NCBI RefSeq assembly: GCF_015709455.1
Contig: NZ_JADNQW010000003.1
Span: 1-64,000 of the forward strand
Length of the DNA stretch: 64,000 bases
Direction: 5' to 3'
Source: Methylosinus sp. H3A
Lineage (GTDB): Bacteria; Pseudomonadota; Alphaproteobacteria; Rhizobiales; Beijerinckiaceae
In this document: positions 8,856-16,689 of the stretch, in pieces
How positions within the stretch are numbered: position 1 is the stretch's first letter
Layout of the letters: each line of letters begins with the position of its first letter
Translations under genes and position numbers: made by a program
Notes under the pieces: generated by a model
What the model saw: only the letters and a program-made list of their open reading frames with translations
What the model was told of the DNA's origin: nothing
Databases searched by the model: none

Positions 8856-9767
8856 TCAGGTCCCGGTCCTGTCACCGGCGATTTCGACGATCAGCTCCCT
8901 CAGCCAGCGATGACCGGCGTGTCCATGGCTACGCTCGTGCCAGATCATGCCGACCTCGAATCGCTCGCCGAGCCATGGAAGCTCGATCATCGTAAGCCGC
9001 TCCTCACGTCGCTGCAGCAGCCGGCGCGGCACGAGCGCGACGAGATCGCTTTCCGAGACGATTTCCGGAACGAACAGGAACGAACCGGCGGACAGCACGA
9101 CTTTGCTCTTGCGTCCGAGAGCCTCGAGAGAGTCGTCGATCGGCGTTCGAAAATGGCCGCCGTGTCTCGAAACGACGACATGCTCCAATGCGACATAGTC
9201 GTCGATCGTGAGACCCTCCACGAGGCGAGGGTGACTCCGCCGGCCGATGAGCACATAGGTCTCGTCGAACAAATGACGGCTCCGAAGATGCGACGGCGTC
9301 GCATCCGGGGTTGCGATGGCGAGATCGGCTTCTCCGCTCGCCAATTGCGGCTCCATGAGCGCCGGCGCGAGATGACGAACCGCTATCCGAACTCCCGGCG
9401 CCCTTTGTCTCGACGCCTGCGCGAGCGGCGCGATCACCGCAGCCTGAATATAATCGGAGCAGGCGATGGAGACGGTCAGCTCCGCCGACGCCGGATCGAA
9501 ATCCTGATGTGACTGGACCGCATTCCGCAATTGGTCGAGCGCATCGCGCAATGGCCCCGCCAATTGCAGGGCTCTTTCGGTCGGAATCATTCCACGTCGG
9601 GTGGGAAGCAGCAGCGGGTCGTCGAAGATGTCCCGTAGCCGCGAGAGCTGCGCGCTCACCGCCGGCTGACTGAGATGCAGTCGCGCCGCCGCTTTGGTGA
9701 CATTCCGCTCGGCGAGCAGTGTTTCCAAGATGGCGAGCAGATTGAGGTCGAGATGGTTGGTATCCAT
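8856..9767 (-). CDS. LysR-family regulator (NodD-like group)
   Basis: A 303-residue LysR regulator. The N-terminal helix-turn-helix reads LLAILETLLAERNVTKAAARLHLSQPAVSAQLSRLRDIF, and the C-terminal periplasmic-binding-like domain follows from about residue 90. The start MDTNHLDLNLL at 9767 was chosen by family length; the frame extends to 9911 but without family similarity. It faces the quinone reductase gene across 149 bp, so it most likely activates that gene in response to a small aromatic or quinone ligand. Confidence 0.85.
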   Translation of the reverse strand: MDTNHLDLNLLAILETLLAERNVTKAAARLHLSQPAVSAQLSRLRDIFDDPLLLPTRRGMIPTERALQLAGPLRDALDQLRNAVQSHQDFDPASAELTVSIACSDYIQAAVIAPLAQASRQRAPGVRIAVRHLAPALMEPQLASGEADLAIATPDATPSHLRSRHLFDETYVLIGRRSHPRLVEGLTIDDYVALEHVVVSRHGGHFRTPIDDSLEALGRKSKVVLSAGSFLFVPEIVSESDLVALVPRRLLQRREERLTMIELPWLGERFEVGMIWHERSHGHAGHRWLRELIVEIAGDRTGT

Positions 9768-9916
9768 GTGATTTATGCCGACACGTAATACAATCGATTT
9801 CAAACATACCGCCGCTGTCGCTAATTTCAAAGAGACAGAACGGCGCCTCACGCCAGAGCGCCGCTCCGAGATCGCGAGCGAGCGTAGAGGCGCCGCCCCC
9901 AGCAGGAGCATTTCAG

Positions 9917-10705
9917 ATGACCAAGAAAATTCTCGTCGTGTTCGCGCACCCGGAGTCGACCTCGATCACGCGTAGACTCGTAGACGTCACGGTCTCGACT
10001 CTCTCTGGCAAAGGATACGAGGTTATGCAATCAGATCTCTATGGAATGCGCTGGAAAGCGGTGTTCGACGCTGACGACTTTCCGAGCCGAGTCGATCAGC
10101 AAAGGCTGTCCTTCATCATGGAATCGGCGCATGCCTATTCCACCGGGCGTCAGAGCGCGGATGTCGTCGCCGAGCAGGCCAAGCTGCTGGCGGCGGATGC
10201 GGTGATTCTCCAGTTTCCGCTCTGGTGGTACAGCCCGCCCGCCCTTCTCAAGGGCTGGATCGAGCGCGTTTATGCGTTCGGATTCGCGTATGGCTACAAG
10301 ACCGGCGGCAATGACTATCGCTTCGGCGACGGCATATTGAAAGGCAAGCGCGCATTGGTGAACGTCATGACGGGCGGCCCTGCGGAGGACTATGGCCCGC
10401 GCGGCGTCAATGGGCCGATCGATCAGATTTTGTTCCCCTTGACCCATGGCGCATTGTTCTACCCAGGCATGGATGTCCTACCGACGCATGCAGTCTACGG
10501 CGCTGCGCATATCACCACCGCCGAGCAGATCCGAGCCGTCGAAGCGGGCTGGCGCGACCGCTTGGCTGGACTCTTCACCGACGCCCCTATTCCCTTCCGC
10601 TTGCAAAACGGCGGCGACTTTCCCGATCGTCACACGATGTCCGATCACGTTGCGCTTGGAAAAACCGGCTTGGCCGCGCATCTCGCCGATGACGTGACCA
10701 TGTGA
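9917..10705 (+). CDS. NAD(P)H dehydrogenase (quinone), flavodoxin-like
   Basis: A 262-residue protein with a flavodoxin-like fold of the NQO1/MdaB family: N-terminal KKILVVFAHPESTSITRRLVD (FMN/FAD phosphate loop), then VILQFPLWWYSPPALLKGWIERV, the conserved flavin and active-site segment. It should reduce quinones by two electrons in the cytoplasm and so avoid semiquinones. The divergent LysR gene is its likely regulator. A short terminator follows the stop, before the σF-type promoter of the next gene. Confidence 0.85.
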   Translation: MTKKILVVFAHPESTSITRRLVDVTVSTLSGKGYEVMQSDLYGMRWKAVFDADDFPSRVDQQRLSFIMESAHAYSTGRQSADVVAEQAKLLAADAVILQFPLWWYSPPALLKGWIERVYAFGFAYGYKTGGNDYRFGDGILKGKRALVNVMTGGPAEDYGPRGVNGPIDQILFPLTHGALFYPGMDVLPTHAVYGAAHITTAEQIRAVEAGWRDRLAGLFTDAPIPFRLQNGGDFPDRHTMSDHVALGKTGLAAHLADDVTM

Positions 10706-10712
10706 CAGGCGG

Positions 10713-10729
10713 CGGGAATTTTTTTCCCG
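10713..10729 (+). terminator. Short T-rich hairpin after the quinone reductase
   Basis: CGGGAA / TTCCCG with a five-base T loop, eight bases after the stop codon. It separates the quinone reductase from the σF-type promoter that begins at 10736. Confidence 0.45.
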
Positions 10730-10735
10730 GCCCGT

Positions 10736-10761
10736 GTAACGCCCTCTCGGCGGCGCGCGAA
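10736..10761 (+). promoter_or_regulatory. σF-type promoter (GTAACG-N16-CGAA)
   Basis: GTAACG at 10736-10741, exactly 16 bases, then CGAA at 10758-10761, 66 bp before the beta-propeller start codon. It matches the consensus I recall for Caulobacter σF and is shared with five other sites in this window. Confidence 0.7.
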
Positions 10762-10827
10762 TTGATCCGACGAGGCCCGACCGCTCTCGATCCGTCGTCA
10801 TCAACGATACGCCACCGAGGTTCCAAA

Positions 10828-11958
10828 ATGTTCGATCGACGTCATTTGCAATTGTTATCGTATGCTTCCATCTGCGCGTTGCTCCAATTTTTCGCGCCGA
10901 CCCTTGCGCATTCGCGAGATCGAAACGGCGCCGCCGGCGCTGTCTACACGATGAGCAACGACACGAGCTCGAATGCTCTGTTGACGTTCGAGAGGAATGC
11001 GACTGGAGAGCTGACAGCGAAAGGCGTTGTTCCCACGGGCGGCCGCGGAACGGGCGCCGGACTTGGAAATCAAGGCGCTCTGGCGCTCAGCGACGATGGC
11101 CGCTGGCTCGTCGTCGTCAATGCCGGCAGCGACGACATCACCTTGTTCGATCTGAAAACAGGTCGTCCCGAACCGACTGCGCGCGCCGCGAGCGGGGGAA
11201 AGACGCCGATCAGCGTTTCGATCGAGGACGACCTCGTCTATGTCTTGAACGCAGGCAGCGACAGCATCGCGGGATATCGATTGAATGACCACGGAAGACT
11301 CGAAGCGGTGGCCAATTCGGTGAGGCCATTGAGCGGAACGGGCGTCGGCGCTGCAGAAATCGGAATCAGCCGCGGCGGCAGGAGCGTCGTCGTCACGGAA
11401 AAGGCGACGAACAAACTGACTGTCTATGCGCTCGACGACGAAGGAAGACCGGCGCGCAGCCCCAACATCGTGCCCTCCTCTGGACCGACCCCGTTCGGCT
11501 TCTCCTTTTCTGGACATGGGACGCTGTTGGTGGCCGAAGCGGCCGGAGGAGCTTCGGGCGCGAGTTCGGTTTCTTCCTATCGCGTCGGACCGCACGGAGC
11601 GCTGACTCTGCTCCAGGCGTCTGCTCCGACGCACCAGACTGCGGCTTGCTGGGTGATCGCCACGCCAGGAGGCCGCTATGCCTACACCGCCAATACGCCG
11701 AATGCGACGATCACTGGATTTGATATCGGACCGCGTGGCTCGCTCTCTCTCCTCGCCAATGACGGCGTCGCCGCGAGAACCGGAACCGGAAGTGGACCGA
11801 CCGACATAGCGATCGCAGCCGAGGGACGGCTCCTCTACGTGCTCGATAGCGGCAGTCACGCGATCAGCGTGTTTCATGTCGGCAACGACGGCGCGCTCAC
11901 GCCCGGCCCGGTGGCGTCAGGGCTTCCGCCGGCCGCCAATGGCATCGCCGCGCGTTGA
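10828..11958 (+). CDS. Secreted beta-propeller (lactonase-like) protein
   Basis: A 376-residue protein with an N-terminal signal peptide (hydrophobic segment about residues 9-26, likely cut after TLAHS). Repeated blades follow with the pattern DGRWLVVVNAGSDDITLF, EDDLVYVLNAGSDSIAGY and PGGRYAYTANTPNATITGF. This is the seven-bladed lactonase/YncE propeller. Similar proteins are periplasmic binding scaffolds or 6-phosphogluconolactonases; export here argues for the former. A σF-type promoter sits 66 bp upstream and a TPR-methyltransferase gene follows. Its position next to bufABC suggests a part in metal stress, which is inference. Confidence 0.75.
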   Translation: MFDRRHLQLLSYASICALLQFFAPTLAHSRDRNGAAGAVYTMSNDTSSNALLTFERNATGELTAKGVVPTGGRGTGAGLGNQGALALSDDGRWLVVVNAGSDDITLFDLKTGRPEPTARAASGGKTPISVSIEDDLVYVLNAGSDSIAGYRLNDHGRLEAVANSVRPLSGTGVGAAEIGISRGGRSVVVTEKATNKLTVYALDDEGRPARSPNIVPSSGPTPFGFSFSGHGTLLVAEAAGGASGASSVSSYRVGPHGALTLLQASAPTHQTAACWVIATPGGRYAYTANTPNATITGFDIGPRGSLSLLANDGVAARTGTGSGPTDIAIAAEGRLLYVLDSGSHAISVFHVGNDGALTPGPVASGLPPAANGIAAR

Positions 11959-11980
11959 TTCCTGCACCTTCCAAGTGAAG

Positions 11981-12005
11981 GAGCTGCCAGCCCTGTCGGC
12001 AGCTC
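11981..12005 (+). terminator. Hairpin between beta-propeller and TPR-methyltransferase
   Basis: GAGCTGCC / GGCAGCTC with a nine-base loop, 23 bp after the beta-propeller stop. It has only a weak T tract (TTCATCC), so it may be a partial terminator or an mRNA-stabilising stem rather than a full stop. Confidence 0.4.
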
Positions 12006-12094
12006 TTCATCCTCGGCGCGCTTGCCTTCCGCGGCCAAAACACGTCCCGAAATTTTCGCGCGCCGAGCTCGAGAGCATGGAGCGGAGCTCTTTC

Positions 12095-13582
12095 ATGACG
12101 TCCGACGGGTCGCCGACCATCGATGAACGCACACGCAATTTATTCGAACAATATCCGGTCTCGAAGCGCTTGATCGCGGACGGAGCGCCGCTGTCGACTT
12201 GCTTGCGCCACTTGGGGTTGGCGCTCTGGCTCGACGGCCGCCTCGACGAAGCGGGCCTTGTTCTTTCGGATGCCGCGAGCCTTGCGCCCGATAATCCTCT
12301 GGCGCTCGCCGACCTCGGCTGCGTGCTCTCGGCGGCCGGACGATTGAATGAGGCTCGATCGGCGTTGACCGCTTCGCTCGCTCTGCGTCGAGATCATCTC
12401 CCCGCATGGCTCGCTCTCGCCAATGTCGAATCGGCGCTGAACGATAAGCTCGCATCCGAGCGCGCATTGCTCGAAGCCCTGCGGCTGGATTCCCGTTCCA
12501 AAGAGGCTCTGACGGCTCTCGGGCTGCTGCGCATCGAGTCGAGACGTTACGCGAGCGCGGCGGAGCTCCTTCGATCCGCGCTGGACCTCGGCGCCGACGC
12601 TCCCTATCTGCGCGCCTGCCTCGGTCAAGCCCTGTTCCTCATCGGCGAATTTTCACAGGCGTTGGACGCCTTCGAAAAGGCTGTCGCTGCCTGTCCGGAT
12701 GACGTCGGCCTTATTCGAAAGCTCGCGCGAGCGCGCTTCCTCCAGTCGTCGCTCCACGAATCGTTGGACGTCGCGACAGACGAGTATTCGGCTGTCGCCG
12801 GGGCGGCGGCGGAGGACATCGATAGCGTCGGCCGCGCCACTTTCCAATTGCTCATTGGATTTGGTCATCACGACGCTGCGATCCGATTGGGAAGCGCGTT
12901 GCTCGGTAAATTCCCGGACGACCGAGTCATCGCCTATCATCTCGATGCTGTCCGCGGGCTGTCGCACGCAAAGGCTCCGGCCCGATATATCGTCGAATGC
13001 TTCGACGGATATGCCGATCGTTTCGACGAGCATCTAGTGAAGGCGCTCGAATATGACGTTCCCGCCAAGTGCCATACGCTGCTCGCCGCGCTGAACGAGC
13101 CCTTTCGTTCGGCGCTCGATCTCGGCTGCGGCACCGGTCTGTTTGGACCATTTCTCGAGACATTGAGCGATCGAAGGGCCGGCGTCGATCTTTCCCCACG
13201 AATGCTCGACAAGGCCAAGGGGCGCGGCTCCTATCACGAGCTGTTCGAATGTGAGGCGGTCGACTTCCTCGAGGCGAGCGACCGACAATTCGATTTGATC
13301 GTCGCCCTGGACGTGATCGTCTATATCGGAGATCTGAAGCCGCTGATTTCCGTTGTATCGGCGCATCTCGCGCTGAACGGCATATTCGCGATCAGCTTCG
13401 AGCGCGGAGACGGGGAAACATACAGGCTTCAGCCGACCGGCCGATTTGCTCATAGTTTCGCCTATATCGAGCGCCTCGCGGCCGGAGCGTTCGACGTGAT
13501 CGCCAATCTGGAGACGTCTCAGCGGCTAGAGGCGAATGCGCCGGTCCCAGGGCATATCGTCCTTCTGCGTCGTAAGCCGTAG
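12095..13582 (+). CDS. TPR-repeat protein with C-terminal SAM methyltransferase domain
   Basis: A 495-residue protein. Residues about 40-290 hold six to eight tetratricopeptide-like helical pairs (for example LRHLGLALWLDGRLDEAGLVL and LRACLGQALFLIGEFSQALDA). Residues about 300-495 form a class I methyltransferase with motif I LDLGCGTGLFG at 341-351, the acidic VDLSPRML after it, and LIVALDVIVYIGDL. It matches the COG4976 type (methyltransferase with TPR). Start 12095 has GGAG 12 bases upstream; ATG 12077 is an alternative. The substrate is unknown. It lies between the σF-controlled beta-propeller and bufA. Confidence 0.75.
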   Translation: MTSDGSPTIDERTRNLFEQYPVSKRLIADGAPLSTCLRHLGLALWLDGRLDEAGLVLSDAASLAPDNPLALADLGCVLSAAGRLNEARSALTASLALRRDHLPAWLALANVESALNDKLASERALLEALRLDSRSKEALTALGLLRIESRRYASAAELLRSALDLGADAPYLRACLGQALFLIGEFSQALDAFEKAVAACPDDVGLIRKLARARFLQSSLHESLDVATDEYSAVAGAAAEDIDSVGRATFQLLIGFGHHDAAIRLGSALLGKFPDDRVIAYHLDAVRGLSHAKAPARYIVECFDGYADRFDEHLVKALEYDVPAKCHTLLAALNEPFRSALDLGCGTGLFGPFLETLSDRRAGVDLSPRMLDKAKGRGSYHELFECEAVDFLEASDRQFDLIVALDVIVYIGDLKPLISVVSAHLALNGIFAISFERGDGETYRLQPTGRFAHSFAYIERLAAGAFDVIANLETSQRLEANAPVPGHIVLLRRKP

Positions 13583-13732
13583 ACGAGCGACGATCGTGTC
13601 GAATGCGCGAGTGGAGTCTCGGATGGCTCCTCGAGCTGCGCGCATTTACGACGTCACTCGTGGCCGCGCAGCAAACTCGAGACGCTTCAATATGACGGAC
13701 GGTAAAAATTTCCTCCTCATCGTGGCTTCTGC

Positions 13733-13758
13733 GTAACGCCGATCGCCCGCGAAACGAA
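13733..13758 (+). promoter_or_regulatory. σF-type promoter of the first bufferin operon
   Basis: GTAACG at 13733-13738, 16 bases, CGAA at 13755-13758, 73 bp before the bufA start. Same motif and spacing as the sites at 10736, 16538, 34800, 48570 and 48703. Confidence 0.75.
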
Positions 13759-13831
13759 TTGAGATCAGCAAGCCATTTCCTGGTTTGTCGCGGTCCTCTA
13801 CAGGGCTGGCTCTCATTATCGGGAGATCGAG

Positions 13832-14089
13832 ATGAAATTGACCATCGTTTCCGGCGGCTCACTCGCCGCCGCAGCCGTCGCGCTCGTCCTCGCCGGCGCG
13901 GCGTCGCCGGCTTCGGCGAAAAAGGCGCACAGGACCGTGCAGTGTTTCGGCGTGAACTCCTGCCGCGGTCACTCGGAATGCAAGACGGCTGACAATAGCT
14001 GCAAAGGGCAGAATTCCTGCAAAGGACATGGCTGGTTGCCGGCCAAGTCCAAAGCGGCTTGCGAAGCGCAGGGCGGCACGCTGGGCTGA
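13832..14089 (+). CDS. bufA: Bufferin-type precursor peptide (six-cysteine, CKGxxxCKG class)
   Basis: An 85-residue exported precursor. Residues 1-29 form a Sec signal peptide ending SPASA, followed by KKAHRTVQC. The mature part has six cysteines in a repeated pattern (CFGVNSCRGHSECK, then NSCKGQNSCKGHGW, and a last AACEAQGG). Bufferins are periplasmic copper-binding peptides whose cysteines are turned into thiooxazole heterocycles by the MNIO enzyme BufB with BufC. bufB and bufC follow directly. This class differs from the four-cysteine DUF2282 precursor at 48779; I believe it is the type called BufA2. A σF-type promoter lies upstream. Confidence 0.85.
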   Translation: MKLTIVSGGSLAAAAVALVLAGAASPASAKKAHRTVQCFGVNSCRGHSECKTADNSCKGQNSCKGHGWLPAKSKAACEAQGGTLG

Positions 14090-14106
14090 AACGGCGCTCG
14101 GCAAAA

Positions 14107-14131
14107 GGATGGGCGAGATCTTCGCCCATCC
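14107..14131 (+). promoter_or_regulatory. Strong hairpin between bufA and bufB
   Basis: Perfect ten-base stem GGATGGGCGA / TCGCCCATCC with a five-base loop, 18 bp after the bufA stop and 62 bp before bufB. It is not followed by a T tract. It may protect the bufA message or reduce read-through, so that precursor is made in excess over enzyme. Confidence 0.5.
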
Positions 14132-14192
14132 GCTTCTCGATGCGCGGCGGTCTCTGACCGAGAAACGCCTATCCGCTTCAGAGGTGGTTGTG

Positions 14193-15032
14193 ATGCCTAT
14201 CGGACGAATGTCGCGCTTCGGTCTCGGATTGAGGCCGGTCTATTATGGCGAAATCCTCGAAACCAAGCCGAAGATCGACTGGTTCGAAGTCATCACCGAA
14301 AATTTTATGATTCCCGGCGGCCGGCCGCTCGCCACATTGGAGCGAATCCGGCGCGACTATCCGATCGCGATGCATGGCGTTTCGATGTCGATCGCCTCCA
14401 CTGATCCGCTCGATCTCGACTATCTGCATGCGTTGAAGAGCCTCGCCGATCGATTCGAGCCATGGTGGATTTCGGACCATCTCTGCTGGACGGGCGTTCA
14501 TGGCGTCAATCTCCATGACCTTCTTCCCTTTCCCTTCACGCGAGAGGCGCTGACGCATGTGGTCGAGAGAACTGGGCGCGTGCAGGAGATTGTGAAGCGA
14601 CGGCTCGTCATCGAGAACATATCGAGCTATGTGAGCTCGCCTTCGTCAGAAATGGAAGAATGGACCTTTCTGTCGGAATTGGCGCGGCGTAGCGGCTGCG
14701 GGCTTCTTCTCGACGTCAATAATGTCTATGTGTCCGCTTGCAACCATGGATTCGAGGCGGAGATCTATATCGATGCGCTGCCGATCGAGCCGATCATTCA
14801 GCTCCACCTCGCGGGTCACAGCGATAAGGGCGTCATGAAGATCGATACGCATGACGCGCCGATCTGCGACGAGGTTTGGACACTCTATGCTCGCGCGAAG
14901 CGCCGCTTCATGGGCGCGTCGACCTTGATCGAGCGCGACGATAATTTTCCGGCGCTGTCCGACCTCGTGAGCGAGCTCGATCGAGCGCGGAGGATCGAAA
15001 GCGAAATTCTGGTCCTGGAGCAGGCGTTATGA
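14193..15032 (+). CDS. bufB: MNIO (DUF692) bufferin-modifying oxygenase BufB
   Basis: A 279-residue TIM-barrel of the multinuclear non-heme iron oxidase family (DUF692, the family of MbnB). Candidate metal ligands are His61 (MHGVS), His96 (SDHL), Glu141 (ENISSY), Asp174 (LLLDVNN), His185, His206 and His209 (LHLAGH), and Asp218/His220 (IDTHD). With O2 it converts cysteines of the precursor into heterocycles in the cytoplasm before export. The start MPIGRMSRF at 14193 has GAGGTGG upstream; the longer frame from 14028 overlaps bufA. It overlaps bufC by four bases (ATGA), so the two are translationally coupled. Confidence 0.9.
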   Translation: MPIGRMSRFGLGLRPVYYGEILETKPKIDWFEVITENFMIPGGRPLATLERIRRDYPIAMHGVSMSIASTDPLDLDYLHALKSLADRFEPWWISDHLCWTGVHGVNLHDLLPFPFTREALTHVVERTGRVQEIVKRRLVIENISSYVSSPSSEMEEWTFLSELARRSGCGLLLDVNNVYVSACNHGFEAEIYIDALPIEPIIQLHLAGHSDKGVMKIDTHDAPICDEVWTLYARAKRRFMGASTLIERDDNFPALSDLVSELDRARRIESEILVLEQAL

Positions 15033-15784
15033 CATTGGCTGATTTTCAGAGCGCGTTTCAGAACCGCATCCTTGCAGGAATGGACAGCGCGCAGTCACAG
15101 AAGGAATCGATTGGAATTGGCGTCTATGTGGACGCCTATCGTCTGCGGCTTGCGTCGGCTGTCGCCTCGGACTATCCGGCGCTGCGCAACTCGATGGAAG
15201 AGAGCGAATTCGAAGAGCTCGTCCTCGCTTATATCGAGTCGACGCGATCGACGACGCCAAATCTGCGCTGGTATTCGCGAGGACTCCCGGAATTCATGAT
15301 GGAAGACGCGCGTTGGCGCCATCTCACCGGTGAAACCTCGCTCGCCTGTCTCGAGCGTGCGCTCGACGACGCGTTCGACTCCGCCGACGCGGCAATCGGC
15401 TCGGCGGACGAACTGTCCGCGCTCGGACCGCAAGACATGTTTCGTCTGCGATTCGAGTTCCAACCGAGCCTTCGTCTGTTGACGCTCGAGAACGGAACCT
15501 GCGGCCGCTATGAAGCTCTGTCTGGCGGTGAAGAGCCCACCGTGTTCGGAGAAGACCACGAATCAGTCTTGATCTGGCGAAGGAGCGGAGACTGCTTCTA
15601 TCGACTGCTCGAAGAGGACGAGAGCTTCGCGCTGACATTGGCGCGCGAGGGAAAGTCCTTTGGTGACCTCTGCGAATTATTCGCCTTTCGTGAGAATGGA
15701 GAGGGCGTCGACCGGCAGTCGGCGGTTTTCTTGTCGCGATGGCTCGCGGATGAGTTGGTCTCGGCGATCACTCTCACGGATTGA
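15029..15784 (+). CDS. bufC: BufC (DUF2063) partner of BufB
   Basis: A 251-residue protein. Its N-terminal domain (residues about 5-95: LADFQSAFQNRILAG, then YRLRLASAVASDYPAL) is the DUF2063/HvfC-type domain that docks precursor peptides to the MNIO enzyme. The C-terminal part resembles the same family more weakly. It starts at an ATGA overlap with bufB. It probably binds the precursor leader or signal region and presents it to BufB. A bidirectional terminator follows, and no DoxX gene (bufD) is present, unlike the second cluster. Confidence 0.85.
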   Translation: MTLADFQSAFQNRILAGMDSAQSQKESIGIGVYVDAYRLRLASAVASDYPALRNSMEESEFEELVLAYIESTRSTTPNLRWYSRGLPEFMMEDARWRHLTGETSLACLERALDDAFDSADAAIGSADELSALGPQDMFRLRFEFQPSLRLLTLENGTCGRYEALSGGEEPTVFGEDHESVLIWRRSGDCFYRLLEEDESFALTLAREGKSFGDLCELFAFRENGEGVDRQSAVFLSRWLADELVSAITLTD

Positions 15785-15800
15785 AATGCTTCCGCTATCG

Positions 15801-15825
15801 GGACCCGGCTGTGGAAGCCGGGTCC
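15801..15825. terminator. Bidirectional terminator between bufC and the beta-barrel gene
   Basis: Perfect ten-base stem GGACCCGGCT / AGCCGGGTCC with a five-base loop, midway between two convergent stops. T-rich on the plus side (GTTCTAAAATTTT) and shared by both genes. Confidence 0.7.
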
Positions 15826-15833
15826 TCGCCGTT

Positions 15834-16481
15834 CTAAAATTTTGCGACGACTGGCGTCTGCGCGAACAGATCGAAATGGTAGTTGAGGCCGGCGCGCACC
15901 GTGTGGAACTGGTTTCGCCGAGCGTCCGCCCACCAGCCGCCTGCTTCATCCGAAAGGTCGGTGTAGAGATATTCGATTTTCGCCGAGAGATCGGGACGGA
16001 ACGCCCATTCGACTCCGCCGCCAGCGGTCCATCCGGTTCGCACCCCATCGCCTCCAAAGCTCGGTTGCGCGCGGCCATAGGCGAATCCGCCCGTTCCATA
16101 GAAGAGCGCGGGAACGGCGAAAGGCGTGACGCCGATCCGGCCGCGAGCCGTGCCGAACCATTCGATGCGCCGACGCCTCGAGAATGGACCGCCGCTCCGC
16201 TCCGAAATGTCGGTTCCCTGGAAGTCGGTCTCCAATCCGAGCACGAACAAGGGCGTCGCTTGCACATTATAGCCGAGCTGTCCGCCGCCGAGCACGCCGT
16301 CGAATCCGGAGCGGTCGGTGAATCCATAGCCGACGTTCACGCCGGCATAGGGGCCGGTCCAAAGAAAAGCCACAGCGGGGGGCACAAAATCCGGCGAGGC
16401 CTTTCGGGAAGGCAGATCGGCTGCATTTGCAATGGTCGACGACAGCAGCATGCCGATGCTGACCGTAAATTTGTGTTTCAT
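15834..16481 (-). CDS. Outer-membrane beta-barrel protein (Omp25/OmpA-like 8-strand)
   Basis: A 215-residue protein with a signal peptide (MKHKFTVSIGMLLSSTIANA, cut before ADLPSRK). A small porin-like barrel follows: WTGPYAGVNVGYGF, GGGQLGYNVQATPLFVLGLETDFQG, GWTAGGGVEWAFRPDLSAKIEYLYTDL, ending in a terminal Phe. This is the family common in Hyphomicrobiales as Omp25/Omp31-like proteins. The start was set at 16481 to keep the signal peptide; the frame extends to 16556. A σF-type promoter lies 56 bp upstream, so it is probably induced with the convergent bufferin operon. Confidence 0.85.
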   Translation of the reverse strand: MKHKFTVSIGMLLSSTIANAADLPSRKASPDFVPPAVAFLWTGPYAGVNVGYGFTDRSGFDGVLGGGQLGYNVQATPLFVLGLETDFQGTDISERSGGPFSRRRRIEWFGTARGRIGVTPFAVPALFYGTGGFAYGRAQPSFGGDGVRTGWTAGGGVEWAFRPDLSAKIEYLYTDLSDEAGGWWADARRNQFHTVRAGLNYHFDLFAQTPVVAKF

Positions 16482-16537
16482 TCGGTGGCTCCACGATGAG
16501 TTGGCGCAGATGCTGGCGCTCAGCGTCCCGAGGATTG

Positions 16538-16563
16538 TTCGTCGAATGCGCGGCAATCGTTAC
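16538..16563 (-). promoter_or_regulatory. σF-type promoter of the beta-barrel gene
   Basis: On the minus strand GTAACG (16563-16558), 16 bases, CGAA (16541-16538), 56 bp before the start codon at 16481. Same motif and spacing as the bufferin promoters. Confidence 0.7.
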
Positions 16564-16689
16564 ACGAGCTTCTCGCCGTGCGGTCATCGGACTGTGAGTT
16601 CGAAAAAAGATCTTCGAGCGGGAATAAACGGGCGGCGGAATGAGTCTTTCCGATATCCGGTGGTTCGGCCGGATACGTGGGAGATAGAG

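Noticed and set aside
10855..11877. A 340-codon minus-strand frame
   Set aside because: Antisense shadow of the beta-propeller gene; Arg/Ser-rich with no known fold.
14028..14192. The longer open frame upstream of bufB as part of the protein
   Set aside because: It overlaps the bufA coding region and the hairpin; MNIO proteins start near the MSRFGLGLRPVYY segment, and a ribosome site precedes 14193.
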